From Phyto melanocephala (taxonomy: Eukaryota > Arthropoda > Insecta > Diptera > Rhinophoridae), in contig OW799237.1 in assembly GCA_941918925.1 (NCBI GenBank), positions 6,181,201 to 6,245,200 on the forward strand: a stretch of 64,000 bases of DNA. Direction: 5' to 3'. Of the stretch, positions 45,526 to 59,517 are shown piece by piece (positions within the stretch are counted from its first letter, which is position 1; every line of letters begins with the position of its first letter). The notes under the pieces are model-generated. The model ran no database searches. It worked only from the letters and a program-made list of their open reading frames with translations, and had not been told where the DNA came from. The position numbers and the translations under genes were made by a program.

Positions 45526-48500
45526 ATATATTTATATTTTATTTGAACTTTTTTCTATATATTAAATTTTAATGTGAACCATTTTTTATTTTGGCTTAAG
45601 TTCATTTGTTTATTTATTTAATTTTATAATTCAAATTAAATTAAATTGTAACCATTTTAGGAATATTCTTTCTAAAAATTACTTCCGATATTAGCCGAGT
45701 GGAATGCATTTTCGAAATCAGCTACGATTTCATCATCAGCACTCTTTATCGGTATACTACTATGTAACTTAAAATTCCTATTTATGTTACAATTGAATGA
45801 AATTTGAATTAGTGAATCTTAGTATCATTTTTCATATTTTGTTGAATATTTAATTTCACCTATCAAATGACAATTCATAATTCAACATGTTCATATTCTT
45901 CTTTATTCGTAATACATTTTCGTTATGCTTTCAATATCCATCCTTTGGCTGGAATTATTGAAAACAAGGTTGTATTTACATTTTCATTTATATAAGTCCA
46001 TCTAGGTGATAGACACTGAACAATGAATTCTTGAATGTCATTAACACCGTGCCATGTGTGTTATAATTATATATTTATATTTTATTCGAACTTTTTTCTA
46101 TATATTAAATTTTAATGTGAACCATTTTTTATTTTGGCTTAAGTTCATTTGTTTATTTATTTAATTTTATAATTCAAGTTAAATTAAATTGTAACCATTT
46201 TAGGAATATTCTTTCTAAAAATTACTTCCGATATTAGCCGAGTGGAATGCATTTTCGAAATCAGCTACGATTTCATCATCAGCACTCTTTATCGGTATAC
46301 TACTATGTAACTTAAAATTCCTATTTATGTTACAATTGAATGAAATTTGAATTAGTGAATCTTAGTATCATTTTTCATATTTTGTTGAATATTTAATTTC
46401 ACCTATCAAATGACAATTCATAATTCAACATGTTCATATTCTTCTTTATTCGTAATACATTTTCGTTATGCTTTCAATATCCATCCTTTGGCTGGAATTA
46501 TTGAAAACAAGGTTGTATTTACATTTTCATTTATATAAGTCCATCTAGGTGATAGACACTGAACAATGAATTCTTGAATGTCATTAACACCGTGCCATGT
46601 GTGTTATAATTATATATTTATATTTTATTCGAACTTTTTTCTATATATTAAATTTTAATGTGAACCATTTTTTATTTTGGCTTAAGTTCATTTGTTTATT
46701 TATTTAATTTTATAATTCAAATTAAATTAAATTGTAACCATTTTAGGAATATTCTTTCTAAAAATTACTTCCGATATTAGCCGAGTGGAATGCATTTTCG
46801 AAATCAGCTACGATTTCATCATCAGCACTCTTTATCGGTATACTACTATGTAACTTAAAATTCCTATTTATGTTACAATTGAATGAAATTTGAATTAGTG
46901 AATCTTAGTATCATTTTTCATATTTTGTTGAATATTTAATTTCACCTATCAAATGACAATTCATAATTCAACATGTTCATATTCTTCTTTATTCGTAATA
47001 CATTTTCGTTATGCTTTCAATATCCATCCTTTGGCTGGAATTATTGAAAACAAGGTTGTATTTACATTTTCATTTATATAAGTCCATCTAGGTGATAGAC
47101 ACTGAACAATGAATTCTTGAATGTCATTAACACCGTGCCATGTGTGTTATAATTATATATTTATATTTTATTCGAACTTTTTTCTATATATTAAATTTTA
47201 ATGTGAACCATTTTTTATTTTGGCTTAAGTTCATTTGTTTATTTATTTAATTTTATAATTCAAATTAAATTAAATTGTAACCATTTTAGGAATATTCTTT
47301 CTAAAAATTACTTCCGATATTAGCCGAGTGGAATGCATTTTCGAAATCAGCTACGATTTCATCATCAGCACTCTTTATCGGTATACTACTATGTAACTTA
47401 AAATTCCTATTTATGTTACAATTGAATGAAATTTGAATTAGTGAATCTTAGTATCATTTTTCATATTTTGTTGAATATTTAATTTCACCTATCAAATGAC
47501 AATTCATAATTCAACATGTTCATATTCTTCTTTATTCGTAATACATTTTCGTTATGCTTTCAATATCCATCCTTTGGCTGGAATTATTGAAAACAAGGTT
47601 GTATTTACATTTTCATTTATATAAGTCCATCTAGGTGATAGACACTGAACAATGAATTCTTGAATGTCATTAACACCGTGCCATGTGTGTTATAATTATA
47701 TATTTATATTTTATTCGAACTTTTTTCTATATATTAAATTTTAATGTGAACCATTTTTTATTTTGGCTTAAGTTCATTTGTTTATTTATTTAATTTTATA
47801 ATTCAAATTAAATTAAATTGTAACCATTTTAGGAATATTCTTTCTAAAAATTACTTCCGATATTAGCCGAGTGGAATGCATTTTCGAAATCAGCTACGAT
47901 TTCATCATCAGCACTCTTTATCGGTATACTACTATGTAACTTAAAATTCCTATTTATGTTACAATTGAATGAAATTTGAATTAGTGAATCTTAGTATCAT
48001 TTTTCATATTTTGTTGAATATTTAATTTCACCTATCAAATGACAATTCATAATTCAACATGTTCATATTCTTCTTTATTCGTAATACATTTTCGTTATGC
48101 TTTCAATATCCATCCTTTGGCTGGAATTATTGAAAACAAGGTTGTATTTACATTTTCATTTATATAAGTCCATCTAGGTGATAGACACTGAACAATGAAT
48201 TCTTGAATGTCATTAACACCGTGCCATGTGTGTTATAATTATATATTTATATTTTATTCGAACTTTTTTCTATATATTAAATTTTAATGTGAACCATTTT
48301 TTATTTTGGCTTAAGTTCATTTGTTTATTTATTTAATTTTATAATTCAAATTAAATTAAATTGTAACCATTTTAGGAATATTCTTTCTAAAAATTACTTC
48401 CGATATTAGCCGAGTGGAATGCATTTTCGAAATCAGCTACGATTTCATCATCAGCACTCTTTATCGGTATACTACTATGTAACTTAAAATTCCTATTTAT

Positions 48501-51500
48501 GTTACAATTGAATGAAATTTGAATTAGTGAATCTTAGTATCATTTTTCATATTTTGTTGAATATTTAATTTCACCTATCAAATGACAATTCATAATTCAA
48601 CATGTTCATATTCTTCTTTATTCGTAATACATTTTCGTTATGCTTTCAATATCCATCCTTTGGCTGGAATTATTGAAAACAAGGTTGTATTTACATTTTC
48701 ATTTATATAAGTCCATCTAGGTGATAGACACTGAACAATGAATTCTTGAATGTCATTAACACCGTGCCATGTGTGTTATAATTATATATTTATATTTTAT
48801 TCGAACTTTTTTCTATATATTAAATTTTAATGTGAACCATTTTTTATTTTGGCTTAAGTTCATTTGTTTATTTATTTAATTTTATAATTCAAATTAAATT
48901 AAATTGTAACCATTTTAGGAATATTCTTTCTAAAAATTACTTCCGATATTAGCCGAGTGGAATGCATTTTCGAAATCAGCTACGATTTCATCATCAGCAC
49001 TCTTTATCGGTATACTACTATGTAACTTAAAATTCCTATTTATGTTACAATTGAATGAAATTTGAATTAGTGAATCTTAGTATCATTTTTCATATTTTGT
49101 TGAATATTTAATTTCACCTATCAAATGACAATTCATAATTCAACATGTTCATATTCTTCTTTATTCGTAATACATTTTCGTTATGCTTTCAATATCCATC
49201 CTTTGGCTGGAATTATTGAAAACAAGGTTGTATTTACATTTTCATTTATATAAGTCCATCTAGGTGATAGACACTGAACAATGAATTCTTGAATGTCATT
49301 AACACCGTGCCATGTGTGTTATAATTATATATTTATATTTTATTCGAACTTTTTTCTATATATTAAATTTTAATGTGAACCATTTTTTATTTTGGCTTAA
49401 GTTCATTTGTTTATTTATTTAATTTTATAATTCAAATTAAATTAAATTGTAACCATTTTAGGAATATTCTTTCTAAAAATTACTTCCGATATTAGCCGAG
49501 TGGAATGCATTTTCGAAATCAGCTACGATTTCATCATCAGCACTCTTTATCGGTATACTACTATGTAACTTAAAATTCCTATTTATGTTACAATTGAATG
49601 AAATTTGAATTAGTGAATCTTAGTATCATTTTTCATATTTTGTTGAATATTTAATTTCACCTATCAAATGACAATTCATAATTCAACATGTTCATATTCT
49701 TCTTTATTCGTAATACATTTTCGTTATGCTTTCAATATCCATCCTTTGGCTGGAATTATTGAAAACAAGGTTGTATTTACATTTTCATTTATATAAGTCC
49801 ATCTAGGTGATAGACACTGAACAATGAATTCTTGAATGTCATTAACACCGTGCCATGTGTGTTATAATTATATATTTATATTTTATTCGAACTTTTTTCT
49901 ATATATTAAATTTTAATGTGAACCATTTTTTATTTTGGCTTAAGTTCATTTGTTTATTTATTTAATTTTATAATTCAAATTAAATTAAATTGTAACCATT
50001 TTAGGAATATTCTTTCTAAAAATTACTTCCGATATTAGCCGAGTGGAATGCATTTTCGAAATCAGCTACGATTTCATCATCAGCACTCTTTATCGGTATA
50101 CTACTATGTAACTTAAAATTCCTATTTATGTTACAATTGAATGAAATTTGAATTAGTGAATCTTAGTATCATTTTTCATATTTTGTTGAATATTTAATTT
50201 CACCTATCAAATGACAATTCATAATTCAACATGTTCATATTCTTCTTTATTCGTAATACATTTTCGTTATGCTTTCAATATCCATCCTTTGGCTGGAATT
50301 ATTGAAAACAAGGTTGTATTTACATTTTCATTTATATAAGTCCATCTAGGTGATAGACACTGAACAATGAATTCTTGAATGTCATTAACACCGTGCCATG
50401 TGTGTTATAATTATATATTTATATTTTATTCGAACTTTTTTCTATATATTAAATTTTAATGTGAACCATTTTTTATTTTGGCTTAAGTTCATTTGTTTAT
50501 TTATTTAATTTTATAATTCAAATTAAATTAAATTGTAACCATTTTAGGAATATTCTTTCTAAAAATTACTTCCGATATTAGCCGAGTGGAATGCATTTTC
50601 GAAATCAGCTACGATTTCATCATCAGCACTCTTTATCGGTATACTACTATGTAACTTAAAATTCCTATTTATGTTACAATTGAATGAAATTTGAATTAGT
50701 GAATCTTAGTATCATTTTTCATATTTTGTTGAATATTTAATTTCACCTATCAAATGACAATTCATAATTCAACATGTTCATATTCTTCTTTATTCGTAAT
50801 ACATTTTCGTTATGCTTTCAATATCCATCCTTTGGCTGGAATTATTGAAAACAAGGTTGTATTTACATTTTCATTTATATAAGTCCATCTAGGTGATAGA
50901 CACTGAACAATGAATTCTTGAATGTCATTAACACCGTGCCATGTGTGTTATAATTATATATTTATATTTTATTCGAACTTTTTTCTATATATTAAATTTT
51001 AATGTGAACCATTTTTTATTTTGGCTTAAGTTCATTTGTTTATTTATTTAATTTTATAATTCAAATTAAATTAAATTGTAACCATTTTAGGAATATTCTT
51101 TCTAAAAATTACTTCCGATATTAGCCGAGTGGAATGCATTTTCGAAATCAGCTACGATTTCATCATCAGCACTCTTTATCGGTATACTACTATGTAACTT
51201 AAAATTCCTATTTATGTTACAATTGAATGAAATTTGAATTAGTGAATCTTAGTATCATTTTTCATATTTTGTTGAATATTTAATTTCACCTATCAAATGA
51301 CAATTCATAATTCAACATGTTCATATTCTTCTTTATTCGTAATACATTTTCGTTATGCTTTCAATATCCATCCTTTGGCTGGAATTATTGAAAACAAGGT
51401 TGTATTTACATTTTCATTTATATAAGTCCATCTAGGTGATAGACACTGAACAATGAATTCTTGAATGTCATTAACACCGTGCCATGTGTGTTATAATTAT

Positions 51501-52410
51501 ATATTTATATTTTATTCGAACTTTTTTCTATATATTAAATTTTAATGTGAACCATTTTTTATTTTGGCTTAAGTTCATTTGTTTATTTATTTAATTTTAT
51601 AATTCAAATTAAATTAAATTGTAACCATTTTAGGAATATTCTTTCTAAAAATTACTTCCGATATTAGCCGAGTGGAATGCATTTTCGAAATCAGCTACGA
51701 TTTCATCATCAGCACTCTTTATCGGTATACTACTATGTAACTTAAAATTCCTATTTATGTTACAATTGAATGAAATTTGAATTAGTGAATCTTAGTATCA
51801 TTTTTCATATTTTGTTGAATATTTAATTTCACCTATCAAATGACAATTCATAATTCAACATGTTCATATTCTTCTTTATTCGTAATACATTTTCGTTATG
51901 CTTTCAATATCCATCCTTTGGCTGGAATTATTGAAAACAAGGTTGTATTTACATTTTCATTTATATAAGTCCATCTAGGTGATAGACACTGAACAATGAA
52001 TTCTTGAATGTCATTAACACCGTGCCATGTGTGTTATAATTATATATTTATATTTTATTCGAACTTTTTTCTATATATTAAATTTTAATGTGAACCATTT
52101 TTTATTTTGGCTTAAGTTCATTTGTTTATTTATTTAATTTTATAATTCAAATTAAATTAAATTGTAACCATTTTAGGAATATTCTTTCTAAAAATTACTT
52201 CCGATATTAGCCGAGTGGAATGCATTTTCGAAATCAGCTACGATTTCATCATCAGCACTCTTTATCGGTATACTACTATGTAACTTAAAATTCCTATTTA
52301 TGTTACAATTGAATGAAATTTGAATTAGTGAATCTTAGTATCATTTTTCATATTTTGTTGAATATTTAATTTCACCTATCAAATGACAATTCATAATTCA
52401 ACATGTTCAT
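45524..52410 (+). repeat. Left arm: thirteen head-to-tail copies of a 543-bp satellite unit
   Basis: The TTAGCCGAGTGGAATGCATT landmark starts at 45691, 46234, 46777, 47320 and so on to 52207, always 543 bp apart: thirteen copies. The first unit is cut at its left side and the last is cut after ACATGTTCAT at 52410. Copies are nearly identical; differences seen are TTATTTGAAC instead of TTATTCGAAC in the first and AAGTTAAATT instead of AAATTAAATT in the second. No long open frame or tRNA-like promoter was recognised in the unit. The near-identity implies recent amplification or active homogenisation. Confidence 0.95.
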
Positions 52411-52444
52411 CATGTATTACGAATAAAGAAGAATATGAACATGT
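52401..52444. repeat. Centre of the palindrome, asymmetric 24-nt spacer
   Basis: ACATGTTCAT (52401-52410) pairs with ATGAACATGT (52435-52444). The 24 bases between them are not self-complementary. They consist of one unmatched C and then right-arm unit sequence from ATGTATTACG. Symmetry is exact around 52422.5. Confidence 0.9.
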
Positions 52445-55400
52445 TGAATTATGAATTGTCATTTGATAGGTGAAATTAAATATTCAACAAAATATGAAAA
52501 ATGATACTAAGATTCACTAATTCAAATTTCATTCAATTGTAACATAAATAGGAATTTTAAGTTACATAGTAGTATACCGATAAAGAGTGCTGATGATGAA
52601 ATCGTAGCTGATTTCGAAAATGCATTCCACTCGGCTAATATCGGAAGTAATTTTTAGAAAGAATATTCCTAAAATGGTTACAATTTAATTTAATTTGAAT
52701 TATAAAATTAAATAAATAAACAAATGAACTTAAGCCAAAATAAAAAATGGTTCACATTAAAATTTAATATATAGAAAAAAGTTCGAATAAAATATAAATA
52801 TATAATTATAACACACATGGCACGGTGTTAATGACATTCAAGAATTCATTGTTCAGTGTCTATCACCTAGATGGACTTATATAAATGAAAATGTAAATAC
52901 AACCTTGTTTTCAATAATTCCAGCCAAAGGATGGATATTGAAAGCATAACGAAAATGTATTACGAATAAAGAAGAATATGAACATGTTGAATTATGAATT
53001 GTCATTTGATAGGTGAAATTAAATATTCAACAAAATATGAAAAATGATACTAAGATTCACTAATTCAAATTTCATTCAATTGTAACATAAATAGGAATTT
53101 TAAGTTACATAGTAGTATACCGATAAAGAGTGCTGATGATGAAATCGTAGCTGATTTCGAAAATGCATTCCACTCGGCTAATATCGGAAGTAATTTTTAG
53201 AAAGAATATTCCTAAAATGGTTACAATTTAATTTAATTTGAATTATAAAATTAAATAAATAAACAAATGAACTTAAGCCAAAATAAAAAATGGTTCACAT
53301 TAAAATTTAATATATAGAAAAAAGTTCGAATAAAATATAAATATATAATTATAACACACATGGCACGGTGTTAATGACATTCAAGAATTCATTGTTCAGT
53401 GTCTATCACCTAGATGGACTTATATAAATGAAAATGTAAATACAACCTTGTTTTCAATAATTCCAGCCAAAGGATGGATATTGAAAGCATAACGAAAATG
53501 TATTACGAATAAAGAAGAATATGAACATGTTGAATTATGAATTGTCATTTGATAGGTGAAATTAAATATTCAACAAAATATGAAAAATGATACTAAGATT
53601 CACTAATTCAAATTTCATTCAATTGTAACATAAATAGGAATTTTAAGTTACATAGTAGTATACCGATAAAGAGTGCTGATGATGAAATCGTAGCTGATTT
53701 CGAAAATGCATTCCACTCGGCTAATATCGGAAGTAATTTTTAGAAAGAATATTCCTAAAATGGTTACAATTTAATTTAATTTGAATTATAAAATTAAATA
53801 AATAAACAAATGAACTTAAGCCAAAATAAAAAATGGTTCACATTAAAATTTAATATATAGAAAAAAGTTCGAATAAAATATAAATATATAATTATAACAC
53901 ACATGGCACGGTGTTAATGACATTCAAGAATTCATTGTTCAGTGTCTATCACCTAGATGGACTTATATAAATGAAAATGTAAATACAACCTTGTTTTCAA
54001 TAATTCCAGCCAAAGGATGGATATTGAAAGCATAACGAAAATGTATTACGAATAAAGAAGAATATGAACATGTTGAATTATGAATTGTCATTTGATAGGT
54101 GAAATTAAATATTCAACAAAATATGAAAAATGATACTAAGATTCACTAATTCAAATTTCATTCAATTGTAACATAAATAGGAATTTTAAGTTACATAGTA
54201 GTATACCGATAAAGAGTGCTGATGATGAAATCGTAGCTGATTTCGAAAATGCATTCCACTCGGCTAATATCGGAAGTAATTTTTAGAAAGAATATTCCTA
54301 AAATGGTTACAATTTAATTTAATTTGAATTATAAAATTAAATAAATAAACAAATGAACTTAAGCCAAAATAAAAAATGGTTCACATTAAAATTTAATATA
54401 TAGAAAAAAGTTCGAATAAAATATAAATATATAATTATAACACACATGGCACGGTGTTAATGACATTCAAGAATTCATTGTTCAGTGTCTATCACCTAGA
54501 TGGACTTATATAAATGAAAATGTAAATACAACCTTGTTTTCAATAATTCCAGCCAAAGGATGGATATTGAAAGCATAACGAAAATGTATTACGAATAAAG
54601 AAGAATATGAACATGTTGAATTATGAATTGTCATTTGATAGGTGAAATTAAATATTCAACAAAATATGAAAAATGATACTAAGATTCACTAATTCAAATT
54701 TCATTCAATTGTAACATAAATAGGAATTTTAAGTTACATAGTAGTATACCGATAAAGAGTGCTGATGATGAAATCGTAGCTGATTTCGAAAATGCATTCC
54801 ACTCGGCTAATATCGGAAGTAATTTTTAGAAAGAATATTCCTAAAATGGTTACAATTTAATTTAATTTGAATTATAAAATTAAATAAATAAACAAATGAA
54901 CTTAAGCCAAAATAAAAAATGGTTCACATTAAAATTTAATATATAGAAAAAAGTTCGAATAAAATATAAATATATAATTATAACACACATGGCACGGTGT
55001 TAATGACATTCAAGAATTCATTGTTCAGTGTCTATCACCTAGATGGACTTATATAAATGAAAATGTAAATACAACCTTGTTTTCAATAATTCCAGCCAAA
55101 GGATGGATATTGAAAGCATAACGAAAATGTATTACGAATAAAGAAGAATATGAACATGTTGAATTATGAATTGTCATTTGATAGGTGAAATTAAATATTC
55201 AACAAAATATGAAAAATGATACTAAGATTCACTAATTCAAATTTCATTCAATTGTAACATAAATAGGAATTTTAAGTTACATAGTAGTATACCGATAAAG
55301 AGTGCTGATGATGAAATCGTAGCTGATTTCGAAAATGCATTCCACTCGGCTAATATCGGAAGTAATTTTTAGAAAGAATATTCCTAAAATGGTTACAATT

Positions 55401-58400
55401 TAATTTAATTTGAATTATAAAATTAAATAAATAACCAAATGAACTTAAGCCAAAATAAAAAATGGTTCACATTAAAATTTAATATATAGAAAAAAGTTCG
55501 AATAAAATATAAATATATAATTATAACACACATGGCACGGTGTTAATGACATTCAAGAATTCATTGTTCAGTGTCTATCACCTAGATGGACTTATATAAA
55601 TGAAAATGTAAATACAACCTTGTTTTCAATAATTCCAGCCAAAGGATGGATATTGAAAGCATAACGAAAATGTATTACGAATAAAGAAGAATATGAACAT
55701 GTTGAATTATGAATTGTCATTTGATAGGTGAAATTAAATATTCAACAAAATATGAAAAATGATACTAAGATTCACTAATTCAAATTTCATTCAATTGTAA
55801 CATAAATAGGAATTTTAAGTTACATAGTAGTATACCGATAAAGAGTGCTGATGATGAAATCGTAGCTGATTTCGAAAATGCATTCCACTCGGCTAATATC
55901 GGAAGTAATTTTTAGAAAGAATATTCATAAAATGGTTACAATTTAATTTAATTTGAATTATAAAATTAAATAAATAAACAAATGAACTTAAGCCAAAATA
56001 AAAAATGGTTCACATTAAAATTTAATATATAGAAAAAAGTTCGAATAAAATATAAATATATAATTATAACACACATGGCACGGTGTTAATGACATTCAAG
56101 AATTCATTGTTCAGTGTCTATCACCTAGATGGACTTATATAAATGAAAATGTAAATACAACCTTGTTTTCAATAATTCCAGCCAAAGGATGGATATTGAA
56201 AGCATAACGAAAATGTATTACGAATAAAGAAGAATATGAACATGTTGAATTATGAATTGTCATTTGATAGGTGAAATTAAATATTCAACAAAATATGAAA
56301 AATGATACTAAGATTCACTAATTCAAATTTCATTCAATTGTAACATAAATAGGAATTTTAAGTTACATAGTAGTATACCGATAAAGAGTGCTGATGATGA
56401 AATCGTAGCTGATTTCGAAAATGCATTCCACTCGGCTAATATCGGAAGTAATTTTTAGAAAGAATATTCCTAAAATGGTTACAATTTAATTTAATTTGAA
56501 TTATAAAATTAAATAAATAAACAAATGAACTTAAGCCAAAATAAAAAATGGTTCACATTAAAATTTAATATATAGAAAAAAGTTCGAATAAAATATAAAT
56601 ATATAATTATAACACACATGGCACGGTGTTAATGACATTCAAGAATTCATTGTTCAGTGTCTATCACCTAGATGGACTTATATAAATGAAAATGTAAATA
56701 CAACCTTGTTTTCAATAATTCCAGCCAAAGGATGGATATTGAAAGCATAACGAAAATGTATTACGAATAAAGAAGAATATGAACATGTTGAATTATGAAT
56801 TGTCATTTGATAGGTGAAATTAAATATTCAACAAAATATGAAAAATGATACTAAGATTCACTAATTCAAATTTCATTCAATTGTAACATAAATAGGAATT
56901 TTAAGTTACATAGTAGTATACCGATAAAGAGTGCTGATGATGAAATCGTAGCTGATTTCGAAAATGCATTCCACTCGGCTAATATCGGAAGTAATTTTTA
57001 GAAAGAATATTCCTAAAATGGTTACAATTTAATTTAATTTGAATTATAAAATTAAATAAATAAACAAATGAACTTAAGCCAAAATAAAAAATGGTTCACA
57101 TTAAAATTTAATATATAGAAAAAAGTTCGAATAAAATATAAATATATAATTATAACACACATGGCACGGTGTTAATGACATTCAAGAATTCATTGTTCAG
57201 TGTCTATCACCTAGATGGACTTATATAAATGAAAATGTAAATACAACCTTGTTTTCAATAATTCCAGCCAAAGGATGGATATTGAAAGCATAACGAAAAT
57301 GTATTACGAATAAAGAAGAATATGAACATGTTGAATTATGAATTGTCATTTGATAGGTGAAATTAAATATTCAACAAAATATGAAAAATGATACTAAGAT
57401 TCACTAATTCAAATTTCATTCAATTGTAACATAAATAGGAATTTTAAGTTACATAGTAGTATACCGATAAAGAGTGCTGATGATGAAATCGTAGCTGATT
57501 TCGAAAATGCATTCCACTCGGCTAATATCGGAAGTAATTTTTAGAAAGAATATTCCTAAAATGGTTACAATTTAATTTAATTTGAATTATAAAATTAAAT
57601 AAATAAACAAATGAACTTAAGCCAAAATAAAAAATGGTTCACATTAAAATTTAATATATAGAAAAAAGTTCGAATAAAATATAAATATATAATTATAACA
57701 CACATGGCACGGTGTTAATGAAATTCAAGAATTCATTGTTCAGTGTCTATCACCTAGATGGACTTATATAAATGAAAATGTAAATACAACCTTGTTTTCA
57801 ATAATTCCAGCCAAAGGATGGATATTGAAAGCATAACGAAAATGTATTACGAATAAAGAAGAATATGAACATGTTGAATTATGAATTGTCATTTGATAGG
57901 TGAAATTAAATATTCAACAAAATATGAAAAATGATACTAAGATTCACTAATTCAAATTTCATTCAATTGTAACATAAATAGGAATTTTAAGTTACATAGT
58001 AGTATACCGATAAAGAGTGCTGATGATGAAATCGTAGCTGATTTCGAAAATGCATTCCACTCGGCTAATATCGGAAGTAATTTTTAGAAAGAATATTCCT
58101 AAAATGGTTACAATTTAATTTAATTTGAATTATAAAATTAAATAAATAAACAAATGAACTTAAGCCAAAATAAAAAATGGTTCACATTAAAATTTAATAT
58201 ATAGAAAAAAGTTCGAATAAAATATAAATATATAATTATAACACACATGGCACGGTGTTAATGACATTCAAGAATTCATTGTTCAGTGTCTATCACCTAG
58301 ATGGACTTATATAAATGAAAATGTAAATACAACCTTGTTTTCAATAATTCCAGCCAAAGGATGGATATTGAAAGCATAACGAAAATGTATTACGAATAAA

Positions 58401-59285
58401 GAAGAATATGAACATGTTGAATTATGAATTGTCATTTGATAGGTGAAATTAAATATTCAACAAAATATGAAAAATGATACTAAGATTCACTAATTCAAAT
58501 TTCATTCAATTGTAACATAAATAGGAATTTTAAGTTACATAGTAGTATACCGATAAAGAGTGCTGATGATGAAATCGTAGCTGATTTCGAAAATGCATTC
58601 CACTCGGCTAATATCGGAAGTAATTTTTAGAAAGAATATTCCTAAAATGGTTACAATTTAATTTAATTTGAATTATAAAATTAAATAAATAAACAAATGA
58701 ACTTAAGCCAAAATAAAAAATGGTTCACATTAAAATTTAATATATAGAAAAAAGTTCGAATAAAATATAAATATATAATTATAACACACATGGCACGGTG
58801 TTAATGACATTCAAGAATTCATTGTTCAGTGTCTATCACCTAGATGGACTTATATAAATGAAAATGTAAATACAACCTTGTTTTCAATAATTCCAGCCAA
58901 AGGATGGATATTGAAAGCATAACGAAAATGTATTACGAATAAAGAAGAATATGAACATGTTGAATTATGAATTGTCATTTGATAGGTGAAATTAAATATT
59001 CAACAAAATATGAAAAATGATACTAAGATTCACTAATTCAAATTTCATTCAATTGTAACATAAATAGGAATTTTAAGTTACATAGTAGTATACCGATAAA
59101 GAGTGCTGATGATGAAATCGTAGCTGATTTCGAAAATGCATTCCACTCGGCTAATATCGGAAGTAATTTTTAGAAAGAATATTCCTAAAATGGTTACAAT
59201 TTAATTTAATTTGAATTATAAAATTAAATAAATAAACAAATGAACTTAAGCCAAAATAAAAAATGGTTCACATTAAAATTTAATA
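52412..59285 (-). repeat. Right arm: thirteen copies of the same unit, inverted
   Basis: The complementary landmark CTAA in TCGGCTAATATCGG starts at 52635, 53178 and so on to 59151, again 543 bp apart and thirteen copies. Private variants include AATAACCAAATG near 55431, ATTCATAAAATGG near 55925 and ATGAAATTCAAG near 57720. The arm ends in the middle of a unit at about 59285, 36 bp short of the mirror position of the left border. Confidence 0.95.
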
Positions 59286-59297
59286 AATTTTGTACTT
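59282..59297 (+). repeat. 16-bp direct repeat, right border of the inverted array
   Basis: AATAAATTTTGTACTT, identical to 45510-45525. The first few bases overlap the end of the unit, so the independent duplication could be somewhat shorter. Confidence 0.75.
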
Positions 59298-59517
59298 TTA
59301 AAAAACTTTTACGTATTGAAATTAATTCTGAAGACTTTTATGTGTCTCTAAATATTTTTTTTTTTATTTTTCATATGTAACTTTTATAGCGGGGTCCAAG
59401 CATTGTTGTTATATTTATATTGCATAAGATTTACCTGATGATATAAAAAGTCAAGACTTCTACAACTCTATTTTAATTCCGTGTTAAAATGGCAAGTGCC
59501 ATTTAAAAGAAAAAAAA

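Noticed and set aside
45524..59285. CRISPR-like array or large gene cluster
   Set aside because: The period is 543 bp with no unique spacers and no long frame; it is satellite DNA in a eukaryotic context.
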